Source: JAVBLQ01 sp031553435 (GTDB lineage: Bacteria; Bacteroidota; Bacteroidia; Bacteroidales; Azobacteroidaceae). Taken from it: a stretch of DNA of 42,072 nt. The stretch lies in assembly GCA_031553435.1 (NCBI GenBank), contig JAVBLQ010000127.1, positions 1 to 42,072 of the forward strand. Reading direction: 5' to 3'. Positions 7,783 to 19,000 of this stretch are shown here, piece by piece. The first letter of the stretch is position 1. Every line of letters starts with the position of its first letter. The position numbers and the translations under genes are program-made. The notes beneath the pieces were generated by a model. The model was not told where the DNA came from. It saw only the letters and a program-made list of their open reading frames with translations, and ran no database searches.

Positions 7783-10398
7783 ATGAAAAATGTATTAGTT
7801 GCATTATTGTTGTTTATTGCTGTTGCAAGTTATAGCCAGCCCAGGCAAAAACAGACGATTAACGAGTATTGGAAATTTCACAAAAGAGATATTCCCGAAG
7901 CCTCTGCCCAATCATTCGATGACAGTAAATGGGAAAAAATTACACTTCCTCACACCTGGAACATAGCAGATATACAGGATGACCCTTACGGTTGGTACAG
8001 AGGCGCCGGCTGGTACCGGAAAAATATCAGTATCGAACCGTGGATGACCGGCAAGAGAATTTTCCTTTGTTTTGAGGCTGCCAATCAGGTAACGAGTGTA
8101 TATATAAACGGAAAAAAAGCCGGAGAAGACCATATCGGCGGTTATACTCCTTTTAAATATGACATTACAGATCTGGTAAAACAAGGAAACGAAAATACGC
8201 TTGCCGTTAAAGTTGATAATTCTTACAATGAAAATATTACACCTCTACTCGCCGACTTTGTTTTCTACGGAGGCATTTACCGTGATGTAAGTTTACTTGT
8301 GACCGACAACGTGCATTTCGATGTACTCAACCCGGGCACAGGAATTTTTATTACTACTCCCCAGGTTTCAGGACAAGAAGCAAATGTTGAAATTCGTTAC
8401 GACATTCAATCAAATGATACGAAACAAAAAACAATTACAGTTGAAAATACAATCATTGATGCTCAACGCAACGCAATTGTTTCCAGCACCCAAAAACTTA
8501 AACTGAAAGCCGGGGAAAAACAATCAGGGGCCATCAAACCATTGACTGTCAGAAATCCTGAGCTATGGGGGCCGGAACATCCATACCTCTATGCCGTTAT
8601 TTCCGAAATCAAAGATGAAAAAGGAAATATCATCGACCGGGTTGAGAATCCTTTAGGTTTCCGCTGGTTTAGCTTCGATAAGGATAAAGGATTTTTTTTG
8701 AACGGAAAACATATCAAGCTGATCGGAACAAACCGTCACCAGGATTATATCAATTACGGCAACGCCCTGACTCGTGATATGCACTTGTATGACATGCAAA
8801 TGTTGAAAGATTTGGGAACAAATTGTTTGCGCATTTCCCATTATCCGCATGATCCGGTTGTATTGGAAATGTGCGACCGTATGGGGCTGATCGCATTCGA
8901 AGAGATTCCCATTATCGACTGGATTACTCAATCGGATGAGCATTTAAATAACTGCAAAAAACAAATCTCGGAAATGATCCGCCGCGATTATAATCATCCT
9001 TGTATAGTGGCCTGGAACACAAGTAACGAAACAAATATCATGCGTCCGCCGAAAATGATCGACAATGATTTTGGACGATATGAAAAAGATTTGAGCAATT
9101 TCCTGCATGAGCTGGATAAACATGTCAAATCAGAAGACAACACACGTTACTCCATGGTCGTTTTGTGCGGAAACATCGGGCACAACTTTAAAACAGGATT
9201 CCATGCGTCTGATATAATCGGCTATAATAAATATGAAGGCTGGTACGAAAACGACATCAAAAATATCTGGAACGTACTGCGCTCATTCAAAGAAATAGAT
9301 CCGAATCATTCATTGATACTTACGGAATATGGAGCCGGAGCCGATTACCGTATCCGCACATTCGAACCCCGTAAGTTTGATCATTCCGTAGAATATCAGG
9401 TCGAATTCAACAAAGAACATCTTAAAGCGGTTAAAGAATTAGATTTTGTAGCAGGATCAACCATCTGGAACTTCGCCGATTTTTATTCCGAAGGGCGAGG
9501 CGAAACACAACCACATATCAATAATAAAGGAATCGTTACACTTGACAGAAAACCCAAAGACAGTTATTATTATTTTCAAACTATTTTATCTAAAACACCT
9601 TATGCATCTATTCCTTCTCAGTTATGGAAAACCCGTTCGGGAAGAGAAGACGGATTGAATAAAGGAACATGCACGCAACCGGTAGAGATTTTTGCCAATA
9701 CCCCGCAAGTAGAACTTTTCTTAAACGGAAAATCATTAGGTGTAAAAAATATATCCGAATATTGCGCCACTTACAATGTGCCATTCACAAACGGATATAA
9801 TTTACTTGAACTCAGATCTTCCGAAAAAGGAATGGAGATAAAGGATTTCCTGAAAGTGAATTTCAAAATACAACCATTCGATTTGAAATCAAAAACAATT
9901 CCGTTTGATGAAATCGCAATTAATGTGGGTTCTCATTTTTATTTCATCAATGATGCCAAAAATGATTACCTGTGGTTGCCTGATCAGGCCTATCAAAAAG
10001 GAAGCTGGGGATATACCGGCGGTGAAAAATATCTGCGCGGCGATCAGGGCGGATTGGTTGGCTCTAGAGACAATATCTGGCAAACAATTGAAGAACCCGT
10101 TTATCAGACACAACAAACCGGATTGGAAGCCTATCGTTTGGATGTACCGAAAGGCAATTACGAAGTCACCCTTTTGTTTACGGAATTCGACAAAAACGCC
10201 GATCGTGTTTTTGATGTCCTCTTGAATGGAAATGTCGTATTGCAAGATTTCAATGTATTGAAACAATACGGACAAAATATTGCCATATCCAAACAATTCA
10301 CAGCATCAGTTGCAGATGAAAATGGACTAATCATCTCCTTTAATGCTAAAAAAGGGAAAGCAATCTTAAATGGAATCATTGTCAGAAAAGTATTTTGA
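7783..10398 (+). CDS. GH2 glycosidase (beta-galactosidase-like) with C-terminal malectin domain
   Basis: 871 residues with a Sec signal peptide (cleavage near SYSQ). Domain order: GH2 sugar-binding jelly roll (about 25-165, with GWYRGAGWYRK), immunoglobulin-like domain (about 190-290), TIM barrel (about 295-600), a linker beta domain, and a malectin-like domain from about 715 to the end (VGSHFYF, RVFDVLLNG). The acid/base is E416 in WNTSNETN and the nucleophile is E515 in LTEYGAG, so the enzyme should be active with retention. GH2 covers beta-galactosidases, beta-glucuronidases and others; beta-galactosidase fits the locus best but is not proven. It heads a five-gene plus-strand run, although a separate promoter precedes the next gene. 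The malectin domain suggests binding to di- or oligosaccharide ends. Confidence 0.9.
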   Translation: MKNVLVALLLFIAVASYSQPRQKQTINEYWKFHKRDIPEASAQSFDDSKWEKITLPHTWNIADIQDDPYGWYRGAGWYRKNISIEPWMTGKRIFLCFEAANQVTSVYINGKKAGEDHIGGYTPFKYDITDLVKQGNENTLAVKVDNSYNENITPLLADFVFYGGIYRDVSLLVTDNVHFDVLNPGTGIFITTPQVSGQEANVEIRYDIQSNDTKQKTITVENTIIDAQRNAIVSSTQKLKLKAGEKQSGAIKPLTVRNPELWGPEHPYLYAVISEIKDEKGNIIDRVENPLGFRWFSFDKDKGFFLNGKHIKLIGTNRHQDYINYGNALTRDMHLYDMQMLKDLGTNCLRISHYPHDPVVLEMCDRMGLIAFEEIPIIDWITQSDEHLNNCKKQISEMIRRDYNHPCIVAWNTSNETNIMRPPKMIDNDFGRYEKDLSNFLHELDKHVKSEDNTRYSMVVLCGNIGHNFKTGFHASDIIGYNKYEGWYENDIKNIWNVLRSFKEIDPNHSLILTEYGAGADYRIRTFEPRKFDHSVEYQVEFNKEHLKAVKELDFVAGSTIWNFADFYSEGRGETQPHINNKGIVTLDRKPKDSYYYFQTILSKTPYASIPSQLWKTRSGREDGLNKGTCTQPVEIFANTPQVELFLNGKSLGVKNISEYCATYNVPFTNGYNLLELRSSEKGMEIKDFLKVNFKIQPFDLKSKTIPFDEIAINVGSHFYFINDAKNDYLWLPDQAYQKGSWGYTGGEKYLRGDQGGLVGSRDNIWQTIEEPVYQTQQTGLEAYRLDVPKGNYEVTLLFTEFDKNADRVFDVLLNGNVVLQDFNVLKQYGQNIAISKQFTASVADENGLIISFNAKKGKAILNGIIVRKVF

Positions 10399-10453
10399 CG
10401 AATAATTACTCTTTTTTGAACTTATTTTGTCACTTTAACATGACGAAATACCA

Positions 10454-10461
10454 TACATTTG
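10454..10461 (+). promoter_or_regulatory. Candidate -7 box before the GH51 gene
   Basis: TACATTTG is a perfect match to TAnnTTTG, 40 bases before the ATG at 10502. A TTTG lies at 10426-10429, but the 24-base spacer is longer than the usual 19-21. The 103-base gap here suggests a second transcription start for GH51 and the genes after it. Confidence 0.5.
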
Positions 10462-10501
10462 CAATCTGTACATCCGGATTTCAAAAATTAATTTCAATAT
10501 C

Positions 10502-12046
10502 ATGAAACAAAAAGTATTCTTCACGCTACTTATTACATTACTATGTTTTTCCGTTAATGCACAACAAACCAACAAAATCATTGTTGATGCCAATAACGGC
10601 AAATACACGATCAGCAAGCATATTTACGGACATTTTTCCGAACATCTCGGGCGCTGCATCTATGGCGGAATATGGGTAGGCGAAAACTCTCCTATTCCCA
10701 ACACGCGGGGTATCCGGAACGATGTAGTTAAAGCATTGAAAGAAATACAAATACCCAACTTGCGCTGGCCGGGCGGATGCTTCGCCGACGAATATCACTG
10801 GAAAGACGGAATCGGCCCTCGCGAAAAACGTCCCAAAATGATCAATACTCACTGGGGCGGAGTGGTCGAAGACAACAGCTTCGGGACTCATGAATTCCTG
10901 GATCTTTGCGAACAACTGGGATGTGAACCCTATATTTGCGGAAACGTGGGTAGCGGAAGCGTTGAAGAAATGTCCAAATGGATAGAATACATGACTTTCG
11001 ATGGTGAAAGCCCGATGGCAAACCTACGTAAACAAAACGGACGTGAAAAACCCTGGAAAGTCAGATTCTTCGGCGTCGGAAATGAAAACTGGGGTTGCGG
11101 AGGCGACATGTATCCCGATTATTATGCCGATTTGTACCGTCGTTATGCCGTATATTGCCGTAACTACGGCGAAAACCGGCTGTACAAAATTGCAGGAGGC
11201 CCCAACGTTGCCGATTACAACTGGACCGAAACACTGATGAAAAAAGCGAAAGACAGAATGAGCGCCCTCTCCCTCCACTACTATACAATTCCTACCGGTA
11301 ACTGGGGAAACAAAGGTTCTGCTACCAACTATGATGAAACAGAATATTTCAACACCATCAAAAATGCTTATTTCATGAAAGAACTGGTAGAAAAACATTC
11401 TGCCATCATGGATAAGTATGATCCCGACAAAAAAGTTGCATTAGCTCCCGACGAATGGGGTGCATGGTATAATGTAGAACCCGGAACCAATCCCGGATTC
11501 CTGTATCAGCAAAGCACTATGAGAGACGCCATCATCGCATCAGTTACACTCGACATTTTTAACCGGAATTGCGACAGGGTAAGATTGGCAAATATCGCCC
11601 AAATGGTCAATGTGCTTCAGGCAATTATCCTTACCGACAACGAAAAAATGGTATTAACGCCAACTTACTGGGTATTCGATTTATACAAAGTCCATCAGGA
11701 AGCCAGTATGCTACCCGTTTCTGTCAGTTGCGCCCAATACAGTTTGAATGGAAAAGAAATCGACGCTGTCAGCGCTTCGGCTTCCAAAGACAAAAACGGG
11801 AAAATTCATGTTACGCTGACCAATGTGGATATTCATAATCCACAGACAATATCCTGCGAATTATTAGGCGTTACAGCTAAAAATATCTCCGGAAAAATTC
11901 TCACATCTGCTAAAATCAATGATTATAACTCTTTTGACAAACCCGGCCTAATAGGTTTGAAAGATTTCAAAGACGCAAAATTAAATAAGGAGAATTTAAC
12001 CGTTACTCTTCCTGCTAAGTCAGTAGTAATGTTGGAAATTTATTGA
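10502..12046 (+). CDS. GH51 alpha-L-arabinofuranosidase
   Basis: 514 residues, a normal length for GH51, with a Sec signal peptide (LLCFSVNAQQ), so periplasmic or secreted. The N-terminal strand motif IYGHFSEHLG and the RWPGGCFAD motif are typical of the family. The acid/base is E195 in GVGNENWGCGG, and the nucleophile is E318 in APDEWGAWYN (most family members read DEWN at this place). The TIM barrel is followed by the usual C-terminal beta-sandwich (from about residue 400). The enzyme removes non-reducing alpha-L-arabinofuranose from arabinan, arabinoxylan or arabinogalactan fragments with retention. It is followed after 24 bases by a second GH2 gene and is likely cotranscribed with it. One of the most secure calls in the window. 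Confidence 0.95.
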   Translation: MKQKVFFTLLITLLCFSVNAQQTNKIIVDANNGKYTISKHIYGHFSEHLGRCIYGGIWVGENSPIPNTRGIRNDVVKALKEIQIPNLRWPGGCFADEYHWKDGIGPREKRPKMINTHWGGVVEDNSFGTHEFLDLCEQLGCEPYICGNVGSGSVEEMSKWIEYMTFDGESPMANLRKQNGREKPWKVRFFGVGNENWGCGGDMYPDYYADLYRRYAVYCRNYGENRLYKIAGGPNVADYNWTETLMKKAKDRMSALSLHYYTIPTGNWGNKGSATNYDETEYFNTIKNAYFMKELVEKHSAIMDKYDPDKKVALAPDEWGAWYNVEPGTNPGFLYQQSTMRDAIIASVTLDIFNRNCDRVRLANIAQMVNVLQAIILTDNEKMVLTPTYWVFDLYKVHQEASMLPVSVSCAQYSLNGKEIDAVSASASKDKNGKIHVTLTNVDIHNPQTISCELLGVTAKNISGKILTSAKINDYNSFDKPGLIGLKDFKDAKLNKENLTVTLPAKSVVMLEIY

Positions 12047-12070
12047 AAAAATCAAAAAAAGAGAAAAATC

Positions 12071-13885
12071 ATGACAAAAAGAATATTATTTATCAGTGTA
12101 ATTTTTTTATCAGCACACACACTTTCTGCACAATGGAAACCCGCCGGAGACAAAATCAAAACCGGATGGGCGGAAAAAATCAATCCTCAAAATGTATTGC
12201 CCGAATACCCTCGTCCAATCATGGAAAGAGCAAACTGGAAAAATCTCAATGGGCTATGGGATTATGCTATTTTACCGGCAGGACAAACAGAACCAAACAA
12301 ATTTGATGGAAAAATACTGGTGCCTTTTGCCGTAGAATCAAGCCTCTCCGGAGTACAAAAAAGTGTAGGCAAAGACAATGAACTCTGGTATAAAAGAATA
12401 TTCTCCGTTCCTTCTGACTGGAAAAATAAAAATATCCTGCTGCATTTCGGAGCTGTAGACTGGAAAACAGAAGTCTTTATCAATGACATCAAAATCGGCA
12501 CACACACCGGAGGATTTACTCCTTTCTCATTTGATATTACTCCTTTTTTGAAACCCGGAGAACAAAAATTGATCGTTAAAGTATGGGATGGAACAGATAC
12601 AGGCTATCAACCCAGAGGCAAACAGGTAAGCAAACCTGAAGGAATCTGGTATACTCCCGTCACCGGTATCTGGCAAACCGTTTGGATGGAGCCCGTAAAT
12701 GAAAAATACATTGAAGCCGTGAAAACAGTGCCTTGTCTGGACAAAAACAATATTTCGGTTGACGTATCAGCTAAAAACATACAAAATGCAGACATTATCG
12801 AGGTGATTGTTCTGGACGGAAAAACCAAAGTTGCATCTGCCAAAGGCATCTCATGCCAAAGCCTGGATTTATATATTTCCAATGCAAAACTCTGGTCGCC
12901 GGAATCTCCGTTTCTCTATGATATGGAAATTAATTTATACAGCAACGGACAATTGATCGATAATGTAAAAAGTTATTGCGCCATGCGTAAAATTTCAACA
13001 AAAAAAGATAAAAACGGAATTGTCCGCATGCAGCTAAACAACAAGGATTATTTCCAATACGGACCGCTGGATCAAGGCTGGTGGCCTGACGGATTGTATA
13101 CCGCACCGACAGATGAAGCTTTACTTTACGATATACAAAAAACAAAAGAATTCGGGTTCAATATGATCCGCAAACATATCAAAGTTGAGCCCGCGCGCTG
13201 GTACACCCATTGTGACCGTTTAGGAATAGTTGTCTGGCAGGATATGCCGAGCGGAGACCGTTCGCCTCAATGGCAAAACCGGAATTACTTCAATGGCAAA
13301 GAAGCTGTCCGTAGTCCCGAATCCGAAGCAAACTACAAAAAAGAATGGAAAGAAATCATGGATTGTCTGTATTCTTATCCCTCCATTGTTATCTGGGTTC
13401 CGTTTAACGAAGCCTGGGGACAGTTCAAAACCACCGAAATTGCAGAATGGACAAAATTTTATGATCCTTCCCGTTTAGTGAATCCGGCAAGTGGAGGAAA
13501 TTTTTATCACAACACGGGCGACATACTTGACCTGCACAATTATCCGGCGCCTGAAATGTATCTGTATGATGCCGAAAGAGTAAACGTCTTGGGTGAGTAT
13601 GGAGGTATCGGGCTTCCCATGCAGGGGCATCTCTGGCAACCGGATAAAAACTGGGGATATATCCAGTTCAAAAACTCGAAAGAAGTAACCGACGAATATG
13701 TCAAATATGCCAATCAACTGAAAGAATTTGTCAAACGGGGATTTTCTGCCGCCGTCTATACCCAGACCACCGATGTGGAAGGCGAAGTAAACGGCCTGAT
13801 TACTTATGACAGAAAAGAAATCAAAATTATTCCTGAAAAAGTAAAACAGGTAAATATTGAAGTAATCAATACCTTAAATCAGTAA
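12071..13885 (+). CDS. GH2 glycosidase, short form without accessory C-terminal domains
   Basis: 604 residues with a Sec signal peptide (AHTLSAQW). It has the GH2 sugar-binding domain (about 45-215; GGFTPFSFDIT), an immunoglobulin-like domain and a TIM barrel that runs to the C-terminus. The acid/base is E447 in VPFNEAWGQ and the nucleophile E509 in VLGEYGGIG. It lacks the malectin domain of the upstream GH2 and is about 270 residues shorter, so the two are not recent duplicates. Likely activity is on a beta-linked galactoside or related beta-glycoside; the specificity is not readable from sequence. It lies 24 bases after GH51 and 5 bases before the next gene, a tight operon arrangement. Confidence 0.88.
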   Translation: MTKRILFISVIFLSAHTLSAQWKPAGDKIKTGWAEKINPQNVLPEYPRPIMERANWKNLNGLWDYAILPAGQTEPNKFDGKILVPFAVESSLSGVQKSVGKDNELWYKRIFSVPSDWKNKNILLHFGAVDWKTEVFINDIKIGTHTGGFTPFSFDITPFLKPGEQKLIVKVWDGTDTGYQPRGKQVSKPEGIWYTPVTGIWQTVWMEPVNEKYIEAVKTVPCLDKNNISVDVSAKNIQNADIIEVIVLDGKTKVASAKGISCQSLDLYISNAKLWSPESPFLYDMEINLYSNGQLIDNVKSYCAMRKISTKKDKNGIVRMQLNNKDYFQYGPLDQGWWPDGLYTAPTDEALLYDIQKTKEFGFNMIRKHIKVEPARWYTHCDRLGIVVWQDMPSGDRSPQWQNRNYFNGKEAVRSPESEANYKKEWKEIMDCLYSYPSIVIWVPFNEAWGQFKTTEIAEWTKFYDPSRLVNPASGGNFYHNTGDILDLHNYPAPEMYLYDAERVNVLGEYGGIGLPMQGHLWQPDKNWGYIQFKNSKEVTDEYVKYANQLKEFVKRGFSAAVYTQTTDVEGEVNGLITYDRKEIKIIPEKVKQVNIEVINTLNQ

Positions 13886-13890
13886 ATTAA

Positions 13891-14874
13891 ATGGTAGAAC
13901 GATTGTTTATAGGTCTGATCCTGGTTGTGTGCAGTTTGCATACGACCGGGATTTTTGCACAAACGCAAATGATGTTCGGAGACACCACCCGGGTGGGAAG
14001 ACCTTTTTCCAAAGATCCTCATGTGGTAAAATTCAAAGGAAGCTACTTGATGTATTACTCCATTCCACCCTCAGGGAAAACAAATATTCCCGAAGGATGG
14101 GCAATTGGTATTGCTTTAAGCAAAAACCTGATTGACTGGAAAAAAATCGGAGAAATCACACCACAAGATAGTTACGAGGCCAAAGGATTATGCGCTCCCG
14201 GAGCTTTAGTCAGAAATGATACGATTCACTTATTCTACCAGACTTATGGCAATGGGCCCAAAGATGCAATCTGCCACGCCTGGTCTGTAGACGGAACTCA
14301 TTTCGCACGCAACAAAACCAATCCGATATTCTCTCCCACCGGAGACTGGAACTGCGGAAGGGCCATCGATGCAGAAGTGATATTTTTCAACAATCAATAT
14401 TTTTTGTATTTTGCCACACGCACACCCGATTATCAAATTCAGATACAAGGAGTAGCTACAGCTCCTGCTTCTACGGATTTCAGCAAAACAGACTGGACGC
14501 AGGCCTGCGATAAACCGATACTGAAACCTGCTTATCCCTGGGAAGGTAAATGTGTGGAAGGAGCGTCAGTTGTTCAAAAAGGCGACAAGTTATTTATGTT
14601 TTATGCCGGCGCCTATAATAATGAACCTCAACAAGTTGGCATAGCTCAAAGTTCAGACGGCATCAACTGGGAACGTTTGTCCAACAAACCATTCCTGCCA
14701 AACGGAGACAAAGGAACTTGGAACTATTCCGAATCAGGTCATCCTCATATCTTCAAAGATCCGGATAACGAACGAACATGGTTATTTTTCCAGGGAAATA
14801 ACGAACCCGGAAGAACCTGGTACATCTCGAATGTTGAAGTCTTTTGGAAAAACGGGGAGCCGTATTTAAAATAA
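13891..14874 (+). CDS. GH43-like five-bladed beta-propeller glycosidase
   Basis: 327 residues with a Sec signal peptide (GIFAQTQ). The three acidic residues of clan GH-F/GH-J propellers can be placed: D42 in SKDPHVV (base), D160 in AIDAEVIFF (pKa modulator) and E223 in CVEGASVV (acid). Repeated blades of the form Y(L/F)MYY(S/A) and W(S/E)xDG support the fold. The motifs differ from the GH43 enzyme immediately downstream, so it belongs to another subfamily or a neighbouring family. Inverting removal of arabinofuranose or a similar pentose or galactose unit is the reasonable guess. It is tightly coupled to the GH2 gene before it (5-base gap). Confidence 0.75.
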   Translation: MVERLFIGLILVVCSLHTTGIFAQTQMMFGDTTRVGRPFSKDPHVVKFKGSYLMYYSIPPSGKTNIPEGWAIGIALSKNLIDWKKIGEITPQDSYEAKGLCAPGALVRNDTIHLFYQTYGNGPKDAICHAWSVDGTHFARNKTNPIFSPTGDWNCGRAIDAEVIFFNNQYFLYFATRTPDYQIQIQGVATAPASTDFSKTDWTQACDKPILKPAYPWEGKCVEGASVVQKGDKLFMFYAGAYNNEPQQVGIAQSSDGINWERLSNKPFLPNGDKGTWNYSESGHPHIFKDPDNERTWLFFQGNNEPGRTWYISNVEVFWKNGEPYLK

Positions 14875-14924
14875 TCAAATGTTCATATCGATATAAACTA
14901 ATTTTCACAATACATTTTCTTAAT

Positions 14925-16016
14925 ATGAAAAACTTAATACTATTATTTGCAATTCCATTCTTCCTCTTGGGTTGTAATGAAAAGAAAAAAGATGCAACAA
15001 TAGTTGTTGGCAACAATCCCGTAAACGTCGAATTCGGAGATCCGTTCATTCTACAGGCATCCGATGGAAGATTTTATATGTACGGAACTACTGAAAACCT
15101 GGATGGCTTCAAAGCTTATTCTTCAGACAACCTGAAAGATTGGAAAGACGAAGGCCGGATTTATAAAGGAGCAACACCCGAATCCTGGACCGTCGATTGT
15201 TTCTGGGCGCCGGAAGTATATGAACGCAATGGCAAATATTACATCTTTTACAGTGCCAATTGGAAAGAAAATCCGGCCAATGAACTGGAAAACTTCTGCA
15301 TTGGAGTGGCAGTTGCAGATAAACCAACAGGTCCATTCCGGGAAATGAATAACAGACCGGTATTCGATCCGGGTTATCCGGTCATTGACGCCAATGTCTT
15401 TTTTGATGAAACGAATGGCAAAACATATTTATATTATTCCCGATGCTGTTACAAGAATCCTGTCCGAAGCGAAATTGCAGATTCCGCTAAAAAGAACGGT
15501 ATTTTTAACGAAATTGAAGAAAGCTGGGTATATGGCGTTGAAATGAAATCCGATTTTTCAGGCATCATCGGAGAACCCGTATTGTTGCTTTATCCCCCGA
15601 AAACGATGGCAGACAAACAAGCCGAGTGGGAAAGCCGATCGGTGACATCAGGAGAAGTCAATCGCCGCTGGACAGAAGGATCTTTCATCTTCAAACATAA
15701 AGATAGCTATTACATAATGTATTCCGCCAATTTTTATAAAGGGCAATATTATGCCGTAGGCTACGCAACCTCAAAAAATCCTTTGGGACCATTCGTCAAG
15801 GCTGACAATAATCCTGTTTTGCAAAAAAACACAGACAAAGGAGGCGATGTTACAGGAACCGGTCACAATATGGTACTAACCATGCCCGACGGACAAATGC
15901 TTTGTGTATATCACGGACGAACTACCCATACAGGAAATAACCGGGTTGTTTTCATTGATAAAATGGAAATAACCGGCGACGGAAAACTTGTTGTAGATGG
16001 GCCGACTACCAAATAA
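14925..16016 (+). CDS. GH43 glycosidase, lipoprotein
   Basis: The frame is open from an ATG at 14844 inside the previous gene, but the ATG at 14925 directly starts a lipoprotein signal peptide (FFLLGCN), so that start is chosen, giving 363 residues. Catalytic acids by family pattern are D39 in FGDPF, D155 in VIDANVFF and E251 in WTEGSFIF. FWAPEVY and the late TGHNMVL are also characteristic of GH43. Expected activity is inverting alpha-L-arabinofuranosidase or beta-xylosidase type, anchored to a membrane. It ends the second plus-strand group; the HTCS gene converges on it from the other strand, with 29 bases between the stop codons and no evident strong hairpin. Confidence 0.88.
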   Translation: MKNLILLFAIPFFLLGCNEKKKDATIVVGNNPVNVEFGDPFILQASDGRFYMYGTTENLDGFKAYSSDNLKDWKDEGRIYKGATPESWTVDCFWAPEVYERNGKYYIFYSANWKENPANELENFCIGVAVADKPTGPFREMNNRPVFDPGYPVIDANVFFDETNGKTYLYYSRCCYKNPVRSEIADSAKKNGIFNEIEESWVYGVEMKSDFSGIIGEPVLLLYPPKTMADKQAEWESRSVTSGEVNRRWTEGSFIFKHKDSYYIMYSANFYKGQYYAVGYATSKNPLGPFVKADNNPVLQKNTDKGGDVTGTGHNMVLTMPDGQMLCVYHGRTTHTGNNRVVFIDKMEITGDGKLVVDGPTTK

Positions 16017-16045
16017 TGATTTTTTATAATTGAAATATGAACCGG

Positions 16046-19000
16046 TTACCTCTTCACTTCCTTCACAAAATCTTTAGGCAACATTCCGAACTGCTTTTGA
16101 AATGCTTTAGTAAAATACGACGGAGAAGAAAATCCAACCAGATAACAAACTTCATTTACTTTGTACTCTCCTTCCTGTAACATTTCCGCGGCTTTTTTCA
16201 AACGAACCAGTTTGATAAAATCATTGGGAGTAAATTCAGAAACACCCCTGATTTTCCGCAGTAAACTGGAACGACTCATACACAATGCTTCTGCAAGCTG
16301 ATCAACATTAAAATCCGGATTAGAAATATTTTTATAAATAATCTCGGTCGATTTATTCAGGAATTGTTCATCCGCCTTATTTAAAGCAATGCTTCCGGTA
16401 TGGATAAGAGGAGAATGAGCGAAAGCATCCCTGATTTTTTTTCTGTTATCAAGCAAATTAGAGATTTGAGCTTGCAGATGTTCCAGTGAAAAAGGTTTCT
16501 CGATATAAGCGTCTGCGCCCGATTCCAGCCCGGCAATTTTACTTTGTATATTGGTGCGTGCCGTGAGCAGGATAATCGGGATATGACTGTACTCTTCATT
16601 TTCTTTCATTCTTGCACACAATTCCAATCCATCCATCTGGGGCATCATGATATCGCTGATTACCAGATTTATCAACTCTTTTTCAAGAACAGGTATCGCT
16701 TCCACGCCATTTTTAGCTTTTAATACAATATATTGTTTTTCCAGTTTTCCGGTGATAAATTGAAGTAATTCATCATCATCTTCCACAATAAGTATTACCG
16801 GAGTATTTTTTTGTTTTTTATCCGGATCTTCATCCAATGAATAAAGGGATTCGGTTACAGTTATTTTTTTCTTATCCAGATCAATCACATTACTTTGTTT
16901 GATGGGAAGAGAAACAACAAATGAATTCATATTTCTGACAGATACATCTAAATAGGCATTTCCATTATGTAATTCTACCAGCGATTTAACAAGTGTAAGG
17001 CCAATTCCCGAGCCTGATTTTACCTTTTGTTCCTCTCCGTTGATCTGGAAAAATGGGTCAAAGATTTTATTTTTCAATTCTTCCGGTATGATTTTACCGT
17101 CATTGTTCACCCGTATCAAGAAATTATCCTGATCTTTAGTTAAAATCACGTCAATAATAAGCTCCGCATATTTGATTGCATTCGTAAACAGATTACTCAT
17201 AATCTTGGTTAATGCTTCTTTATCTACATTCGCCCATAAAGGTTCTTCCGTTTTTTGAATATTAAACAACAATTGTTTTTGCACTGCCAAAGGTTTGAAA
17301 CGGATAGATGTTTCATCAAGCAGGTCACTTATGTTGACATTGGTAAATGCCAGCCTGAAACCATGAGATTCTGTTTTTCTAAAGTCAAGCAGTTGATTGA
17401 TCAGTGACAACAAGCGATCCGTATTTTTCTCCATTACCTTCAAATTGGAATTTAATTCATCTTTATTCATTTCTGTTTTCAGGATATATTCCAACGGGCC
17501 TTTGATTAATGTCAACGGAGTACGGACTTCATGCGCTACATTCGTGAAAAAATCTATTTTTGCATCGTAAATTTCTTTTTCTTTTTTGCTTTCAAAAAGA
17601 GCATGCCTCCTTTTATTTTGTCTTTCAATCTTTTTCTTATAATATAACAATATGGAAAAAACAAAAAGAAATATCAATATGGTATAAATCAGATAAGCCC
17701 ATGAAGTTTTCCAGAATGGAGGCAGTATGATGATTGTCAATGTATCGCCTTCTTCATTCCAAAACCCATCGTTGTTGGAAGCTTTTACATGGAAGGTGTA
17801 TTTTCCCGGAGAAAGATTGGAATAAGTTATTCTTTGTGGCGATGACAGGTAATTCCAATGTTCTTCCAATCCATCCATTTTGTAAGCATATCTGTTCATT
17901 TCCGGCGCAACATAACTCAAGGCCGCAAAATCAATACTAAAAGAAGATTGATCATATTTTAATTTAACTGATGTGGTATTTCTTTGATCAATGATGTTTT
18001 TTTTGTCATTATTCAACAAATTGAAATCAGTAATAACAACCGGAGGAACATGCTCATTCCATACAAATTCGGCGGGTTGAAAAGTGATCATCCCGTTTAC
18101 TGTCCCGAAATACATCCGTCCTGTTTTATCTTTATAGCCTGATTTATAATTAAATTGATTGACCGGCAAGCCATTACTTTGTGTGAAAACACGGATCTTT
18201 TTTGTTTCCGGATTAAAACGCATCAATCCTCCATTACTTGAAAGCCATAAATTGGCATCATTATCCTCCAATATTTTGTATATGACATCATTTGAAAATC
18301 CGTCTTTCGCTCCATACATGATAAATTGTTGATTTTTCTCGTCAAACATACAAATGCCCCTGGATTCGGAAGCAAACCACAGCCTTTGTTTACTGTCAAC
18401 AAGCATGCTGGTAATTTTATAGCAACAGATTGAATTTTCATCTTCCGGATTGAAGGTATAGTTTTTACATTCTTTTGTACGGGGATTATAACAAAAAGCT
18501 CCGGCATCATATGTCGAAAACCAGATTTGTCCGGATGGGTCTTCCATAATGTCGGAAATAAAATGCAGTCCGATTTGATCCAGCATGATGAATTTTTCCG
18601 TTTCCCTGTCGAAAAGAAAAGCGCCGGTAGAGGTGCCGACCCAGATTCTATCCGAACGATCTTTATACAAAGCGAAAATGTCATTATTATTCAGCATCCC
18701 TTCCTGCTCTCCTTTCAAATAATGCTTCCATGTTTTCGTTCTTAAATTCAAAACATTGATTCCGTGACTGTAAGTGGCTATCCACAACAAATCACCATCT
18801 GTAATAATATCATGGACATTATGATAATTGATCGTATTAGAAAACAGAGAAAAAACATGATGCGGAGAGAAATATTCAAATTTTCCGGTTTTCACATCCA
18901 GTTTGTTGAGTCCCGCATCTTCAGTTCCAATCCAGATATTACCCGATTCATCTTCACAGATACCACTGACTCTTTCGCCGGAAATAGAATTCTTATTCGT

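Noticed and set aside
14844..14924. Earlier ATG for the GH43 lipoprotein
   Set aside because: It overlaps the preceding gene and would bury the lipoprotein signal peptide, which begins at the ATG at 14925.
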